NCBI GenBank assembly: GCA_035576205.1
Contig: DATLWR010000007.1
Location: 1 to 10,177, forward strand
Direction: 5' to 3'
From: DATLWR01 sp035576205
Lineage (GTDB): Bacteria; Pseudomonadota; Zetaproteobacteria; Mariprofundales; Mariprofundaceae
DNA length: 10,177 nt
Made by a program: the position numbers and the translations under genes. Below the pieces are notes generated by a model. It was not told the DNA's origin. It made no database searches and saw only the letters and a program-made list of their open reading frames with translations. The number at the start of each line of letters is the position of its first letter. The stretch's first letter is position 1. This document shows positions 1 through 6,404 of this stretch, one piece after another.

Positions 1-459
1 CTCCCCGGCAGTACAGTTGCTGCCTTCCAGCGACTGCAGATTGCCCTTGATGATTTCCAGCATGTCGAGCAGCCGCTCGACGTCGACAGGCTCCATGGCG
101 GCAACCGCCTCGGCGCGAACCTGACTGGAGATGGCCTGCATTTGTTCCAGGATCGGCTCCACCTTCTCGGTCAGATAGAGACACTTGGCGCGCCGGTCAT
201 TCGGATGCGCGCGCCGCTCGACCCAGCCGTCCGCCTCCAGGCGGTCGATCAGCCGCGCCAGGGTGATCGGCTGGATATCCATACGTTGGGCAATGCAGGC
301 TTGTGTGCTACCCTCATTACGGTGCAAATGGAACAGCACCGACCACTGCGCGCGCGTCAGCCCCAGCGACTGCGCCTGTCTGTCGAAGCGGCGGCGCATC
401 AGGCGGGCGACATCATGGATGAGAAAACCGAGCTTGCGCGCGTAGAGGTCGTTAACCAT
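1..459 (-). CDS. MarR-family winged-helix transcriptional regulator (partial, 3' end beyond the window)
   Basis: Reading the minus strand from ATG at 459-457 gives 153 residues that stay open to the window edge. The protein begins MVNDLYARKLGFLIHDVARL. The central region has the MarR layout: RAQWSVLFHLHR (helix of the dimer/DNA-binding core), then CIAQRMDIQPITLARLIDRL (recognition helix-turn-helix), then GWVERRAHPNDRRAKCLYLT, the basic wing with the family's DxR-type NDRR motif. MarR proteins are dimeric repressors that often respond to phenolic or lipophilic ligands and autoregulate. The usual length is 140-160 residues, so little is missing. The start is well fixed: the next in-frame stop lies only 8 codons upstream (481-483) and no ATG/GTG/TTG intervenes. 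No strong Shine-Dalgarno is visible. A perfect palindrome 16 bp upstream is the likely operator. The ligand and target genes cannot be told from the sequence; effector or efflux genes may lie off the left edge. Confidence 0.9.
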   Translation of the reverse strand, partial: MVNDLYARKLGFLIHDVARLMRRRFDRQAQSLGLTRAQWSVLFHLHRNEGSTQACIAQRMDIQPITLARLIDRLEADGWVERRAHPNDRRAKCLYLTEKVEPILEQMQAISSQVRAEAVAAMEPVDVERLLDMLEIIKGNLQSLEGSNCTAGE

Positions 460-474
460 GACGGCATGGTATGC

Positions 475-495
475 GCTTGCTTATGATAAGCAAGC
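475..495. promoter_or_regulatory. Perfect 21-bp palindrome, likely MarR operator in the divergent intergenic region
   Basis: The 10-bp half GCTTGCTTAT (475-484) is followed by a central G (485) and the exact reverse complement ATAAGCAAGC (486-495). It lies in the 85-bp gap between the divergent marR-type gene (start 459) and the fmdB-type gene (start 545). Size, perfect dyad symmetry and AT-richer centre fit the operators bound by MarR dimers. Binding of this MarR protein, and control of both genes, is inference. A transcription terminator is unlikely, because it would have to sit upstream of both genes and has no T-run. Confidence 0.65.
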
Positions 496-504
496 TTATA
501 TTAT
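477..504 (+). promoter_or_regulatory. Candidate sigma-70 promoter of the fmdB-type gene, overlapping the palindrome
   Basis: TTGCTT (477-482) and TATTAT (499-504) are separated by 16 bp. The -10 matches TATAAT at five of six positions, while the -35 keeps only TTG of the consensus. The -35 and most of the spacer lie inside the palindrome, so a bound repressor would block polymerase. The leader would be about 30-35 nt and carries the ribosome site at 534-539. This is a pattern match only. Confidence 0.4.
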
Positions 505-533
505 GGGCCGCCCGATCAAACGGGAAAACCACA

Positions 534-539
534 GGGAGG
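534..539 (+). promoter_or_regulatory. Ribosome binding site that fixes the fmdB start
   Basis: GGGAGG lies 5 nt before ATG 545. The same frame is open further upstream to an ATG at 458, but that ATG has no such site, lies within the marR start region, and would add residues foreign to the FmdB family. The start at 545 is therefore preferred. Confidence 0.75.
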
Positions 540-544
540 TCAGC

Positions 545-769
545 ATGCCGATCTACGAATACCGGTGCGAATCCTGTGCCACGCGCTTCGAAACGCTCGT
601 CCGGCGCCGTGACGAAACGGTCAACTGCCCGCAATGCGGCAGCGAACGGTTACAAAAGCTGTTGTCAGCCCATGCCGTCGGCCATGGCGCACCCGACACC
701 GCCTGCGGTGCTGCTCCCTGCTCGCCACTCCCGGCCTGCGGCACCGGCGGCTGTGGCAGCTGCAGCTGA
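545..769 (+). CDS. FmdB-family zinc-ribbon protein, 74 aa
   Basis: The product begins MPIYEYRCESCATRFETLV, the classic opening of the FmdB/CxxC_CxxC_SSSS regulatory-protein family. Two knuckles, C8-x2-C11 and C28-P-Q-C31, should bind one zinc ion. The rest is a short low-complexity tail rich in Gly, Ala and Pro with five further cysteines at 54, 59, 65, 70 and 73. The family is named after a putative regulator in a formamidase operon; its molecular role is mostly unknown, and cytoplasmic location is expected because there is no signal peptide. The start is set by GGGAGG 5 nt upstream. It is divergent from the MarR gene and shares its palindromic control region. mlaA follows 52 bp downstream on the same strand but has its own possible promoter. 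Family assignment is secure; function is not. Confidence 0.88.
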   Translation: MPIYEYRCESCATRFETLVRRRDETVNCPQCGSERLQKLLSAHAVGHGAPDTACGAAPCSPLPACGTGGCGSCS

Positions 770-785
770 ACCCCGTGGTCGTCCG

Positions 786-813
786 TTGATTACATCAATC
801 GACAGTGCATAAT
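786..813 (+). promoter_or_regulatory. Candidate mlaA promoter with an inverted repeat over the -35
   Basis: TTGATT (786-791), a 16-bp spacer and CATAAT (808-813) make a reasonable sigma-70 promoter. Transcription would begin near 820, almost on the mlaA ATG at 822, and no Shine-Dalgarno is visible there, so the message could be nearly leaderless. The -35 is part of a short perfect dyad, TTGAT-TAC-ATCAA (786-798), which could be an operator. Prediction by eye only. Confidence 0.4.
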
Positions 814-821
814 CGGCCGCC

Positions 822-1580
822 ATGAAATCGACTGCCCGTTTTCCGCTGTCGCTGTCTGTGCTGTTGGTCACACTCCTGACGGCCTGCGCCTCCGCCACGC
901 CGCAGAATCACTACGACCCGCTGGAAAAGATGAACCGCGTCACCGACGCGTTCAACACCAAGCTCGACAACGTTACGCTGAAGCCGCTGGCCATCACCTA
1001 TCGTGACCTGACGCCGCAGTTCCTGCGCACCGGCGTGTCGAACTTTTTCGACAACATTGCCTACATGGATACCGTGCTGAACGACTTCCTGCAAGGCAAA
1101 GGCAGACAGGGCATGCACGACTTCGGTCGCTTCCTTGCCAACACCACGCTCGGTATCGGCGGCCTGATCGACGTCGCCACCCCCATGGGGCTGCAAAGGC
1201 ACAACGAGGACTTCGGCCAGACCCTGGCCGTCTGGGGCGCCTCGCAAGGCGCCTACATCGTCTATCCCGTGCTGGGCCCCAGCTCGGTCCGCGACACCCC
1301 CGGCATCGCCGTCTCCACAGCCACCAACGGCCTGTTCTGGGCGGGGCTGTTCATGGCACCGCAGGTCACCATCCCGGTCACCGTGCTGCGCTATGTCGAC
1401 TTGCGAACCCGACTGTTGAGCGCCACGAAGATGCGCGACGAGCTGGCGCTCGACCCGTATGTCTTCACGCGTGAAGCCTGGCACCAGAACCGCGAGTACC
1501 TAATCTACGACGGCAATCCGCCGCCACCGCCGGGAATGCCGGACGACAACTGGCAGGACGATTCGTTCGATAGCAAATAA
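822..1580 (+). CDS. mlaA: MlaA/VacJ-family outer-membrane lipoprotein (phospholipid retrieval), 252 aa
   Basis: MlaA sits in the outer membrane and removes phospholipids mislocalised to the outer leaflet, passing them to periplasmic MlaC and the MlaFEDB transporter. The N-terminus is a lipoprotein signal: basic start, hydrophobic stretch LSVLLVTLL and lipobox L19-T-A-C22. The mature protein has the family signature YDPLEKMNR near residues 31-39, then TYRDLTPQFLRTGVSNFF and RFLANTTLGIGGLIDVA. After that comes the EDFGQTLAVWG segment and the YIVYPVLGPSSVRDTPG segment. Length is close to E. coli MlaA (about 250). The C-terminus is a proline-rich tail (PPPPPG). No other mla genes are in view, as is common in gammaproteobacteria. 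It is convergent with aroC, 30 bp away. There is no clear ribosome site before ATG 822. Confidence 0.95.
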   Translation: MKSTARFPLSLSVLLVTLLTACASATPQNHYDPLEKMNRVTDAFNTKLDNVTLKPLAITYRDLTPQFLRTGVSNFFDNIAYMDTVLNDFLQGKGRQGMHDFGRFLANTTLGIGGLIDVATPMGLQRHNEDFGQTLAVWGASQGAYIVYPVLGPSSVRDTPGIAVSTATNGLFWAGLFMAPQVTIPVTVLRYVDLRTRLLSATKMRDELALDPYVFTREAWHQNREYLIYDGNPPPPPGMPDDNWQDDSFDSK

Positions 1581-1585
1581 GGAAC

Positions 1586-1607
1586 CGGTCGGGCATGGGC
1601 CGGACCG
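1586..1607. terminator. Weak hairpin between convergent mlaA and aroC
   Basis: CGGTC (1586-1590) pairs with GACCG (1603-1607), and two further G-C pairs are possible across a one-base bulge, with a short loop containing CATG. It fills the 30-bp gap between two converging stop codons, where a bidirectional terminator would be expected. No T-run follows on either strand, so it is at best a weak intrinsic terminator. Confidence 0.3.
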
Positions 1608-1610
1608 TGA

Positions 1611-2672
1611 TTACAGCCGGCTGGCCCGGTGACGGAGCAGATGGTCGGCCAGCACCAGAGCCAGCATCGCCTCGGCGATCGGCACGGCACGGATGCCGAC
1701 GCAGGGGTCGTGACGGCCTTTGGTGACGATCTCCGTCTCGTTGCCATGGATATCGATCGTCGGCCGGGGCTTCAGGATCGATGAGGTCGGCTTCAGTGCC
1801 AGGCGGGCGTGAATGGCATCGCCGCTGGAGATGCCGCCGAGGATACCGCCGGCATGATTGCTGGCGAAACCCGATGCACGCATCGCATCACCGAACTCCG
1901 ACCCTCTCGCCGTGATACAGGCAAAGCCGTCGCCGATCTCGACACCCTTCACCGCCTGGATACTCATCATCGCCTTGGCGATATCGGCATCGAGCTTGTC
2001 GAATACCGGCTCGCCGAGTCCGGGAATCATGCCGTGTGCCTCGACGGTGACGCCGGCACCGATGGAGTCCCCCTCCTTGCGCAACGCATCCATGAATGCC
2101 GCCATCTCCACGGCAGCGGTGGCATCCGGGCAGAAGAACGGGTTGCGGACGATCTCCTCACGGTCGAAACGCTTCGGGTCAACCCGTACCGGCCCGATCT
2201 GGTCGACCCAGCCGGTGATGCGGATAGCCGATTCGGCCAGCAGCTTTTTGGCGATCGCGCCGGCCGCCACCCGCATGGCAGTCTCGCGCGCCGACGAGCG
2301 GCCGCCGCCGCGGTAGTCACGAATACCGTACTTCTCGAAATAGGTGAAGTCGGCATGGCCGGGACGGAACTTGTCCTTGATCTCCGAGTAATCCTTACTG
2401 CGCTGGTCGGTATTGCGAATCAGCAGGCCGATCGGGCAACCGGTGGTCTTGCCTTCGAAGACCCCGGAGAGGATCTCGACAGCATCATCCTCATGGCGCT
2501 GGGTCGTGTATTTCGACTGCCCCGGTTTGCGCCTGTCGAGATCCGGCTGGATATCGGCTTCGGAAAGCGTCAGGCCTGCCGGGCAACCTTCGACGATGGC
2601 GACCAGCGCCGGACCATGCGATTCGCCGGCGGTGGTGACGCGAAAGATCTGGCCGAAGGAGGAACCGGACAC
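1611..2672 (-). CDS. aroC: Chorismate synthase, 353 aa
   Basis: The enzyme converts 5-enolpyruvylshikimate-3-phosphate to chorismate, the last shikimate-pathway step, using reduced FMN in the cytoplasm. The chorismate synthase signatures are all present: GESHG at 16-20 near the N-terminus, and RPGHADFTYFEKYG followed by RDYRGGGRSSARET at about 103-131. Near the C-terminus are GRHDPCVGIRAVPIAEAM and the usual LADHLLRHRA tail. Length 353 is close to the usual 350-365, so it is complete. The start is GTG (2672-2670), with AAGG (2679-2682) 6 nt upstream. It follows fabI by only 15 bp and is probably co-transcribed with it. Its 3' end converges on mlaA. Confidence 0.97.
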   Translation of the reverse strand: MSGSSFGQIFRVTTAGESHGPALVAIVEGCPAGLTLSEADIQPDLDRRKPGQSKYTTQRHEDDAVEILSGVFEGKTTGCPIGLLIRNTDQRSKDYSEIKDKFRPGHADFTYFEKYGIRDYRGGGRSSARETAMRVAAGAIAKKLLAESAIRITGWVDQIGPVRVDPKRFDREEIVRNPFFCPDATAAVEMAAFMDALRKEGDSIGAGVTVEAHGMIPGLGEPVFDKLDADIAKAMMSIQAVKGVEIGDGFACITARGSEFGDAMRASGFASNHAGGILGGISSGDAIHARLALKPTSSILKPRPTIDIHGNETEIVTKGRHDPCVGIRAVPIAEAMLALVLADHLLRHRASRL

Positions 2673-2687
2673 GCTCAGCCTTGTCCG

Positions 2688-3470
2688 TTACTCGATGCCC
2701 GGATCGCCGGCGCCGATACTGAAGCCGGCATCGACATAGTGTACCTCGCCGGTCACGCCCGCCGCCCAGTCGGAAAGCAGGTAGGCGGCGGAATTGCCTA
2801 CCTCCTCCTGCGTGACGTTGCGCTTGAGCATGGCGCCGCGGGCACTCTTGTCCATCAGCTTGCGGAAATCGCCGACACCGGAAGCGGCCAGCGTACGGAT
2901 CGGGCCGGCCGAAATGGCATTGACGCGAATACCTTCGGCGCCGAGATCATGGGCGAGATAACGGGTCGTCGCCTCGAGCGCCGCCTTGGCAACACCCATA
3001 ACGTTGTAGTTCGGCACCGCACGCACGGCTCCGAGATAGCTCATGGTCAGCATCGAACCACCCGGCCCCATCAGTTTGGCGGCGCGCTGTGCACAGGCGA
3101 TGAAGGAGTAAGCGGAAATATCCAGAGCAAGCTGGAAGTCGGCTCGCGTGGTATCGCGGAAATGGCCTTTCAGCGCATCCTTGTTGGCGAAGGCGATGGA
3201 GTGCACCATGAAATCAAGCTTGCCCCACTTGGCCTCGACCTTGGCGAAAAAATCGTCGAGCTGCGCGTCATCCCCGACATCCAGTGGCTCGATCAATGCG
3301 GCATTGACCGAATCGGCCAGCGGCCGCACGCGCTTCTCCAGCGCCTCGCCGAGGTTATTGAACCCCAGCTCCGCGCCTTCGCGATGGCAGGCTTCGGTCA
3401 CCCCCCATGCAATGGATTTGTCGTTGGCCACGCCAAGAATCAGGCCTTTCTTGCCTTGCAGAATACCCAC
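2688..3470 (-). CDS. fabI: Enoyl-[acyl-carrier-protein] reductase (NADH), FabI type, 260 aa
   Basis: FabI reduces trans-2-enoyl-ACP to acyl-ACP in each cycle of type II fatty-acid synthesis. The sequence opens MGILQGKKGLILGVANDKSI, the FabI form of the SDR dinucleotide-binding loop. The catalytic set is clear: SYLGAVRAVPNYNVMGVAKA gives Y145, Y155 and K162 (Y-x6-K), one off the E. coli numbering. VNAISAGPIRTLAASG and the C-terminal HYVDAGFSIGAG also match. The chosen start is GTG at 3470-3468: AGGAGG lies 6 nt upstream, and homologues begin MG(F/I)L. A TTG at 3485 in the same frame would place the ribosome site inside the gene. Residues 90-97 read HSIAFANK, closer to Bacillus/Staphylococcus FabI than to the HSIGFAP of E. 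coli. It lies 42 bp after the transglutaminase gene and 15 bp before aroC. Confidence 0.96.
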   Translation of the reverse strand: MGILQGKKGLILGVANDKSIAWGVTEACHREGAELGFNNLGEALEKRVRPLADSVNAALIEPLDVGDDAQLDDFFAKVEAKWGKLDFMVHSIAFANKDALKGHFRDTTRADFQLALDISAYSFIACAQRAAKLMGPGGSMLTMSYLGAVRAVPNYNVMGVAKAALEATTRYLAHDLGAEGIRVNAISAGPIRTLAASGVGDFRKLMDKSARGAMLKRNVTQEEVGNSAAYLLSDWAAGVTGEVHYVDAGFSIGAGDPGIE

Positions 3471-3476
3471 GGGCAC

Positions 3477-3482
3477 CCTCCT
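3477..3482 (-). promoter_or_regulatory. Ribosome binding site that fixes the fabI GTG start
   Basis: On the minus strand AGGAGG occupies 3482-3477, with a 6-nt spacer before GTG 3470-3468. Competing in-frame starts are GTG at 3476 (no spacer) and TTG at 3485 (upstream of the site). The GTG at 3470 also gives the family-typical N-terminus. Confidence 0.75.
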
Positions 3483-3512
3483 CAACTCAAATTGGCCGCG
3501 ATATTAGCAGTG

Positions 3513-5393
3513 CTATGCGGAAAGCGCACGCAACTCGCGCCGGGTTCTGGCCCGGCTCCAGGCCGGCACCCCGGCATAGGCCTGCATCTCCCAGCCGCGC
3601 ACGAACCCCTGCCACGCCGCATCGCCGATGCCTGCCGGCGCCGGCAGGCACCGCAGCGGCTGGTGCGGCAACCGCTCGATGCCGTGCCGCAATAACCAGC
3701 GATCCACCATACCGATCGGCGAAGCGGTGCGGCGCAACAGCCGGACAACCATCCTGACTCCAATCCCCAGCAGCAACAGTACCACTGCAACGGCAAGCGT
3801 TTTCGCTCCATAGTCGTGTACCGCCTGCCAGACGCTCCGTACCAGTCCCGTACGGTCCTGATTCTGGAACTCCAGCACATAGCGGTACCAGGAGAGGCGC
3901 ACCGTCTCCCAGACATCGTCAAGAAGCGGGAAACGGACACCGGAGAGCTGCCAGCGAGCCGGCGGCGTGGCGTCCAGCCGTTGCCAGCCACCGGCCTGCC
4001 ACACCTCCACCCAGCTGTGAGCGTGCTGCTGACGGATCAGCAGGAAACTTCCGACATCGTTCCATTCACCACCGTAATAGCCGTTCACGACCCGCGATGG
4101 AAAGCCGAGCGCGCGGGCGGCGAGTGCCAGTGCGGTCGCATACAGTTCGCAATGGCCACGCCGGCTTTTCAGGAACGAGACCACCGGATGCGCCGCATCG
4201 ATCGGGGCATGCAGGTCGTATTGCCAGCTTTGCAGCTCGGCGACCACCCGGGAAAGCGTCTGCGCCGGCGTATCGCCAGGCTCTGCCAGCGAACGGACCC
4301 AGGCGGTCAGTTCCGGCGGCACCCGGCTGATATCCCGCTCGTCCGGCAGTGGTGCGGCCAAGTCCGGCAGCATGGCCGGGCGAGCGGCGACATCCATGCG
4401 GATGCGCAGCCGCCGCGCCGGAGCCTGCTCAAAGCGCAGGGCGCCACCGGCGTCCATCAACGCCGGCTCCGGCAAATCGTGGATGACCTGCACGCCTGCC
4501 GGCAGCTGCAGATAGGGATGGTTGCTGGCCTCACGGAAGACGGCAATTCCGAAACCCTCACCACTACCTAGCCGCAGATCCTGCCCCCTGCCGGTACGGC
4601 GAATATCGGCCTGCATGAGGCGTTCCCAGCCTGAACCGGTGAAACGGCCGAGCGGCACTCCCCGCCAGTAGCGGCCTCCCAGCAGCCTCTCCATCCGCTC
4701 CGGCGCCACCCCGACCGCCTCGATACGCAGCACGACGGTGGGATCCAGTTCGCGAGCAAAATCGCCGAGCTGTACTTCGTCGGTAAAGCCACTTATCTGC
4801 ATGCGCGGCTGTGTCGGCTTCAGCACCGAATGCACATCGAAACGCGGCAGCAGCACGAAGCCGGCGGCAGTGGCCAGCGCGATACCAAGCATGAGGCGCG
4901 CATCGCGGCCGGGAGCCACTCCTGGCAGATCGCCGCCCGGCCAGTTCAGGCCGTAGAGACATGCCGCCGCCCGCCACATGAACCACAGGAAGGCGGCGAC
5001 GGGGAAGATATAGAGAACCGAGTCGGTCAGCACAGCAGCCGCCAGCAGCAGGAACAACCCGACCAGCATACGATGCAGGTGGTTGCGCGGTGTCGCCGCC
5101 TCGATCGTGACGGCAAGCGACAGGATCAGCAGGAAGTCGGTGAAGGCCACGACCCAGGCACGCCCCATGGCCAGCTCCAGTCCTACCCAGACGAAACCGC
5201 CCCAGCCGATCAGGCTGGCCTGCAGCTCGCTGAGCGCTAGGCGTGGTCCGACAAGAAGACGCAGCACGGCGGCGAGGGCGGCCAGCAGCCAGTAGCCGGG
5301 ACTGACGAAGTCGGAGAGTGCCAGCGATGCCACACCACACATCAGCACCGCCAGCGTCAGCCGCTCGGCGCGGACCAGCGTAACAGGCATCAT
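3513..5393 (-). CDS. TgpA-like membrane transglutaminase (DUF3488 / transglutaminase-like), 626 aa
   Basis: The N-terminal ~200 residues hold several hydrophobic membrane segments (for example LAVLMCGVASLAL, WLLAALAAVLRLL, FLLILSLAV, LVGLFLLLAAAVL, FVLLPRF). These form the DUF3488 region and end in the family motif SGFTDEVQLGDFA. A periplasmic transglutaminase-like domain follows. Its Cys-His-Asp triad is C415 (RRGHCELYATALALAARALG), H459 (HAHSWVEVW) and D474 (RLDATPP). Another membrane helix (LAVAVVLLLLGIGV) and a short cytoplasmic tail close the protein. TgpA of Pseudomonas aeruginosa (about 670 aa) has this layout and is essential there; its substrate is not settled, so protein crosslinking versus peptidase activity is open. 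ATG 5393 overlaps the DUF58 stop as ATGA, with GGAGG 7 nt upstream. The frame is open upstream to 5768, but only across the DUF58 gene. Translational coupling with the MoxR/DUF58 genes fits the known trio. Confidence 0.92.
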   Translation of the reverse strand: MMPVTLVRAERLTLAVLMCGVASLALSDFVSPGYWLLAALAAVLRLLVGPRLALSELQASLIGWGGFVWVGLELAMGRAWVVAFTDFLLILSLAVTIEAATPRNHLHRMLVGLFLLLAAAVLTDSVLYIFPVAAFLWFMWRAAACLYGLNWPGGDLPGVAPGRDARLMLGIALATAAGFVLLPRFDVHSVLKPTQPRMQISGFTDEVQLGDFARELDPTVVLRIEAVGVAPERMERLLGGRYWRGVPLGRFTGSGWERLMQADIRRTGRGQDLRLGSGEGFGIAVFREASNHPYLQLPAGVQVIHDLPEPALMDAGGALRFEQAPARRLRIRMDVAARPAMLPDLAAPLPDERDISRVPPELTAWVRSLAEPGDTPAQTLSRVVAELQSWQYDLHAPIDAAHPVVSFLKSRRGHCELYATALALAARALGFPSRVVNGYYGGEWNDVGSFLLIRQQHAHSWVEVWQAGGWQRLDATPPARWQLSGVRFPLLDDVWETVRLSWYRYVLEFQNQDRTGLVRSVWQAVHDYGAKTLAVAVVLLLLGIGVRMVVRLLRRTASPIGMVDRWLLRHGIERLPHQPLRCLPAPAGIGDAAWQGFVRGWEMQAYAGVPAWSRARTRRELRALSA

Positions 5394-6391
5394 GCGCTCC
5401 CCTCCACCAGCGACAGTCGAATGCCTCCCATGGCCGGCGGCATGGATTCGGACCGGGCGGCGGCCAGCGCTACGATCGCCTGCCGCCGTGCTTCGGGCAT
5501 GGCGAGGTCGAACGATTGCCGGCCAATGTCGATGCGGCCCTGCCTGCGGCTTTTCAGCCAGAACCAGGCCTTGCCGAGCAACATCTCGAATCTTTCTGCA
5601 GCCATGCCGTCGGGCAGCCTCAGGTCGACACAGAGCCAATCGTCCGCCTCGTCCTGCTCGTGCCGGGCGAAGCGTTTGACCGTCCAGTCCCGTGCCTCCA
5701 TCGTCGCCTTGCGCCAGTGCACGCGGGCCAGCGAATCGCCGGCAGCGTAGGCGCGCAGGTCGCGCCACTCATCCCCCTCCTGCAGGGTACGGCTCAACTG
5801 GCCGGCATCCACCCAGGCGCACGCCTTCGGCATCACCACGATCGAAGCAGTCGAACCGCGCGCGTACGATAAGGCATAGAGTCCAAGCGGTGCTGTCGTC
5901 GACAGGATTTCGTGGCCGTGAACGAACACTCCCCGCCTCTCCGGCTTCAGTCGCCCCTGCAGGGTGGTCTGCACCGGCTCGACGCGCAGCTGCAATGCCA
6001 GTTGCATATCGGAACTATGGAATTCCGTCTCCACGATCGCTGCCGTATCCGATTGCCGTTGCTGCGATTCCCTCAGCACCGCCGCCTCGCCGGCCTCCAG
6101 CACCGGAACCTCGAACACATCGAGAGATGGCAGATTGCGCAGCAGCCGAATGCCGCGCAGCACGGCCGCAGCCGCCAGCGCCGTGAGCATCGCACCACAC
6201 AGGTAGAGCAGGTTATTGCCGGAATAGAATGCCGCCAGCCAGATACCAACGAGGGCACCGGTCAGCAGAATGCCAGGACGCGTCATGCCGATCCGCCAGT
6301 TCGTTCCCAGCGGCAAACGCAGGCGAACCAGCGCATCGAAGAAACGCAGCAGCCAAGGAGGAAGTCTGAGGTCGGCGGGATCGTAGGCCAT
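5390..6391 (-). CDS. DUF58 domain-containing membrane protein, 333 aa
   Basis: Two hydrophobic helices at about residues 38-54 and 60-78 (GILLTGALVGIWLAAFY, NNLLYLCGAMLTALAAAAVL) anchor the protein. A beta-rich region follows, then the DUF58 core at about 208-239 with the diagnostic EWRDLRAYAAGDSLARVHWR and WTVKRF. DUF58 proteins occur almost always beside MoxR ATPases; their biochemical role is not established, though a link to the MoxR chaperone and to cell-envelope functions is generally assumed. The gene starts at ATG 6391, 13 bp after the moxR stop, and ends in a 4-bp ATGA overlap with the transglutaminase gene. It is complete, and of usual length for the short DUF58 form found with TgpA. 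Confidence 0.92.
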   Translation of the reverse strand: MAYDPADLRLPPWLLRFFDALVRLRLPLGTNWRIGMTRPGILLTGALVGIWLAAFYSGNNLLYLCGAMLTALAAAAVLRGIRLLRNLPSLDVFEVPVLEAGEAAVLRESQQRQSDTAAIVETEFHSSDMQLALQLRVEPVQTTLQGRLKPERRGVFVHGHEILSTTAPLGLYALSYARGSTASIVVMPKACAWVDAGQLSRTLQEGDEWRDLRAYAAGDSLARVHWRKATMEARDWTVKRFARHEQDEADDWLCVDLRLPDGMAAERFEMLLGKAWFWLKSRRQGRIDIGRQSFDLAMPEARRQAIVALAAARSESMPPAMGGIRLSLVEGSA

Positions 6392-6404
6392 CGGAATTAC
6401 GGCC

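Noticed and set aside
795..1484. A 229-codon minus-strand frame opposite mlaA.
   Set aside because: It mirrors the confidently identified mlaA gene, has no family motif and is rich in Gln/His/Arg/Gly as expected of a shadow frame.
1809..3695. A 628-codon open frame on the plus strand running antisense through aroC, fabI and the end of tgpA.
   Set aside because: aroC and fabI on the opposite strand carry full family signatures. The antisense product has no recognisable motif and an Arg/Gly/Ala/His-rich shadow composition. Long antisense frames are expected where third codon positions are mostly G or C.
5394..5768. N-terminal extension of the TgpA frame up to position 5768.
   Set aside because: It lies wholly within the DUF58 coding region, has shadow composition, and the ATG at 5393 has a good ribosome site and gives the normal family N-terminus.
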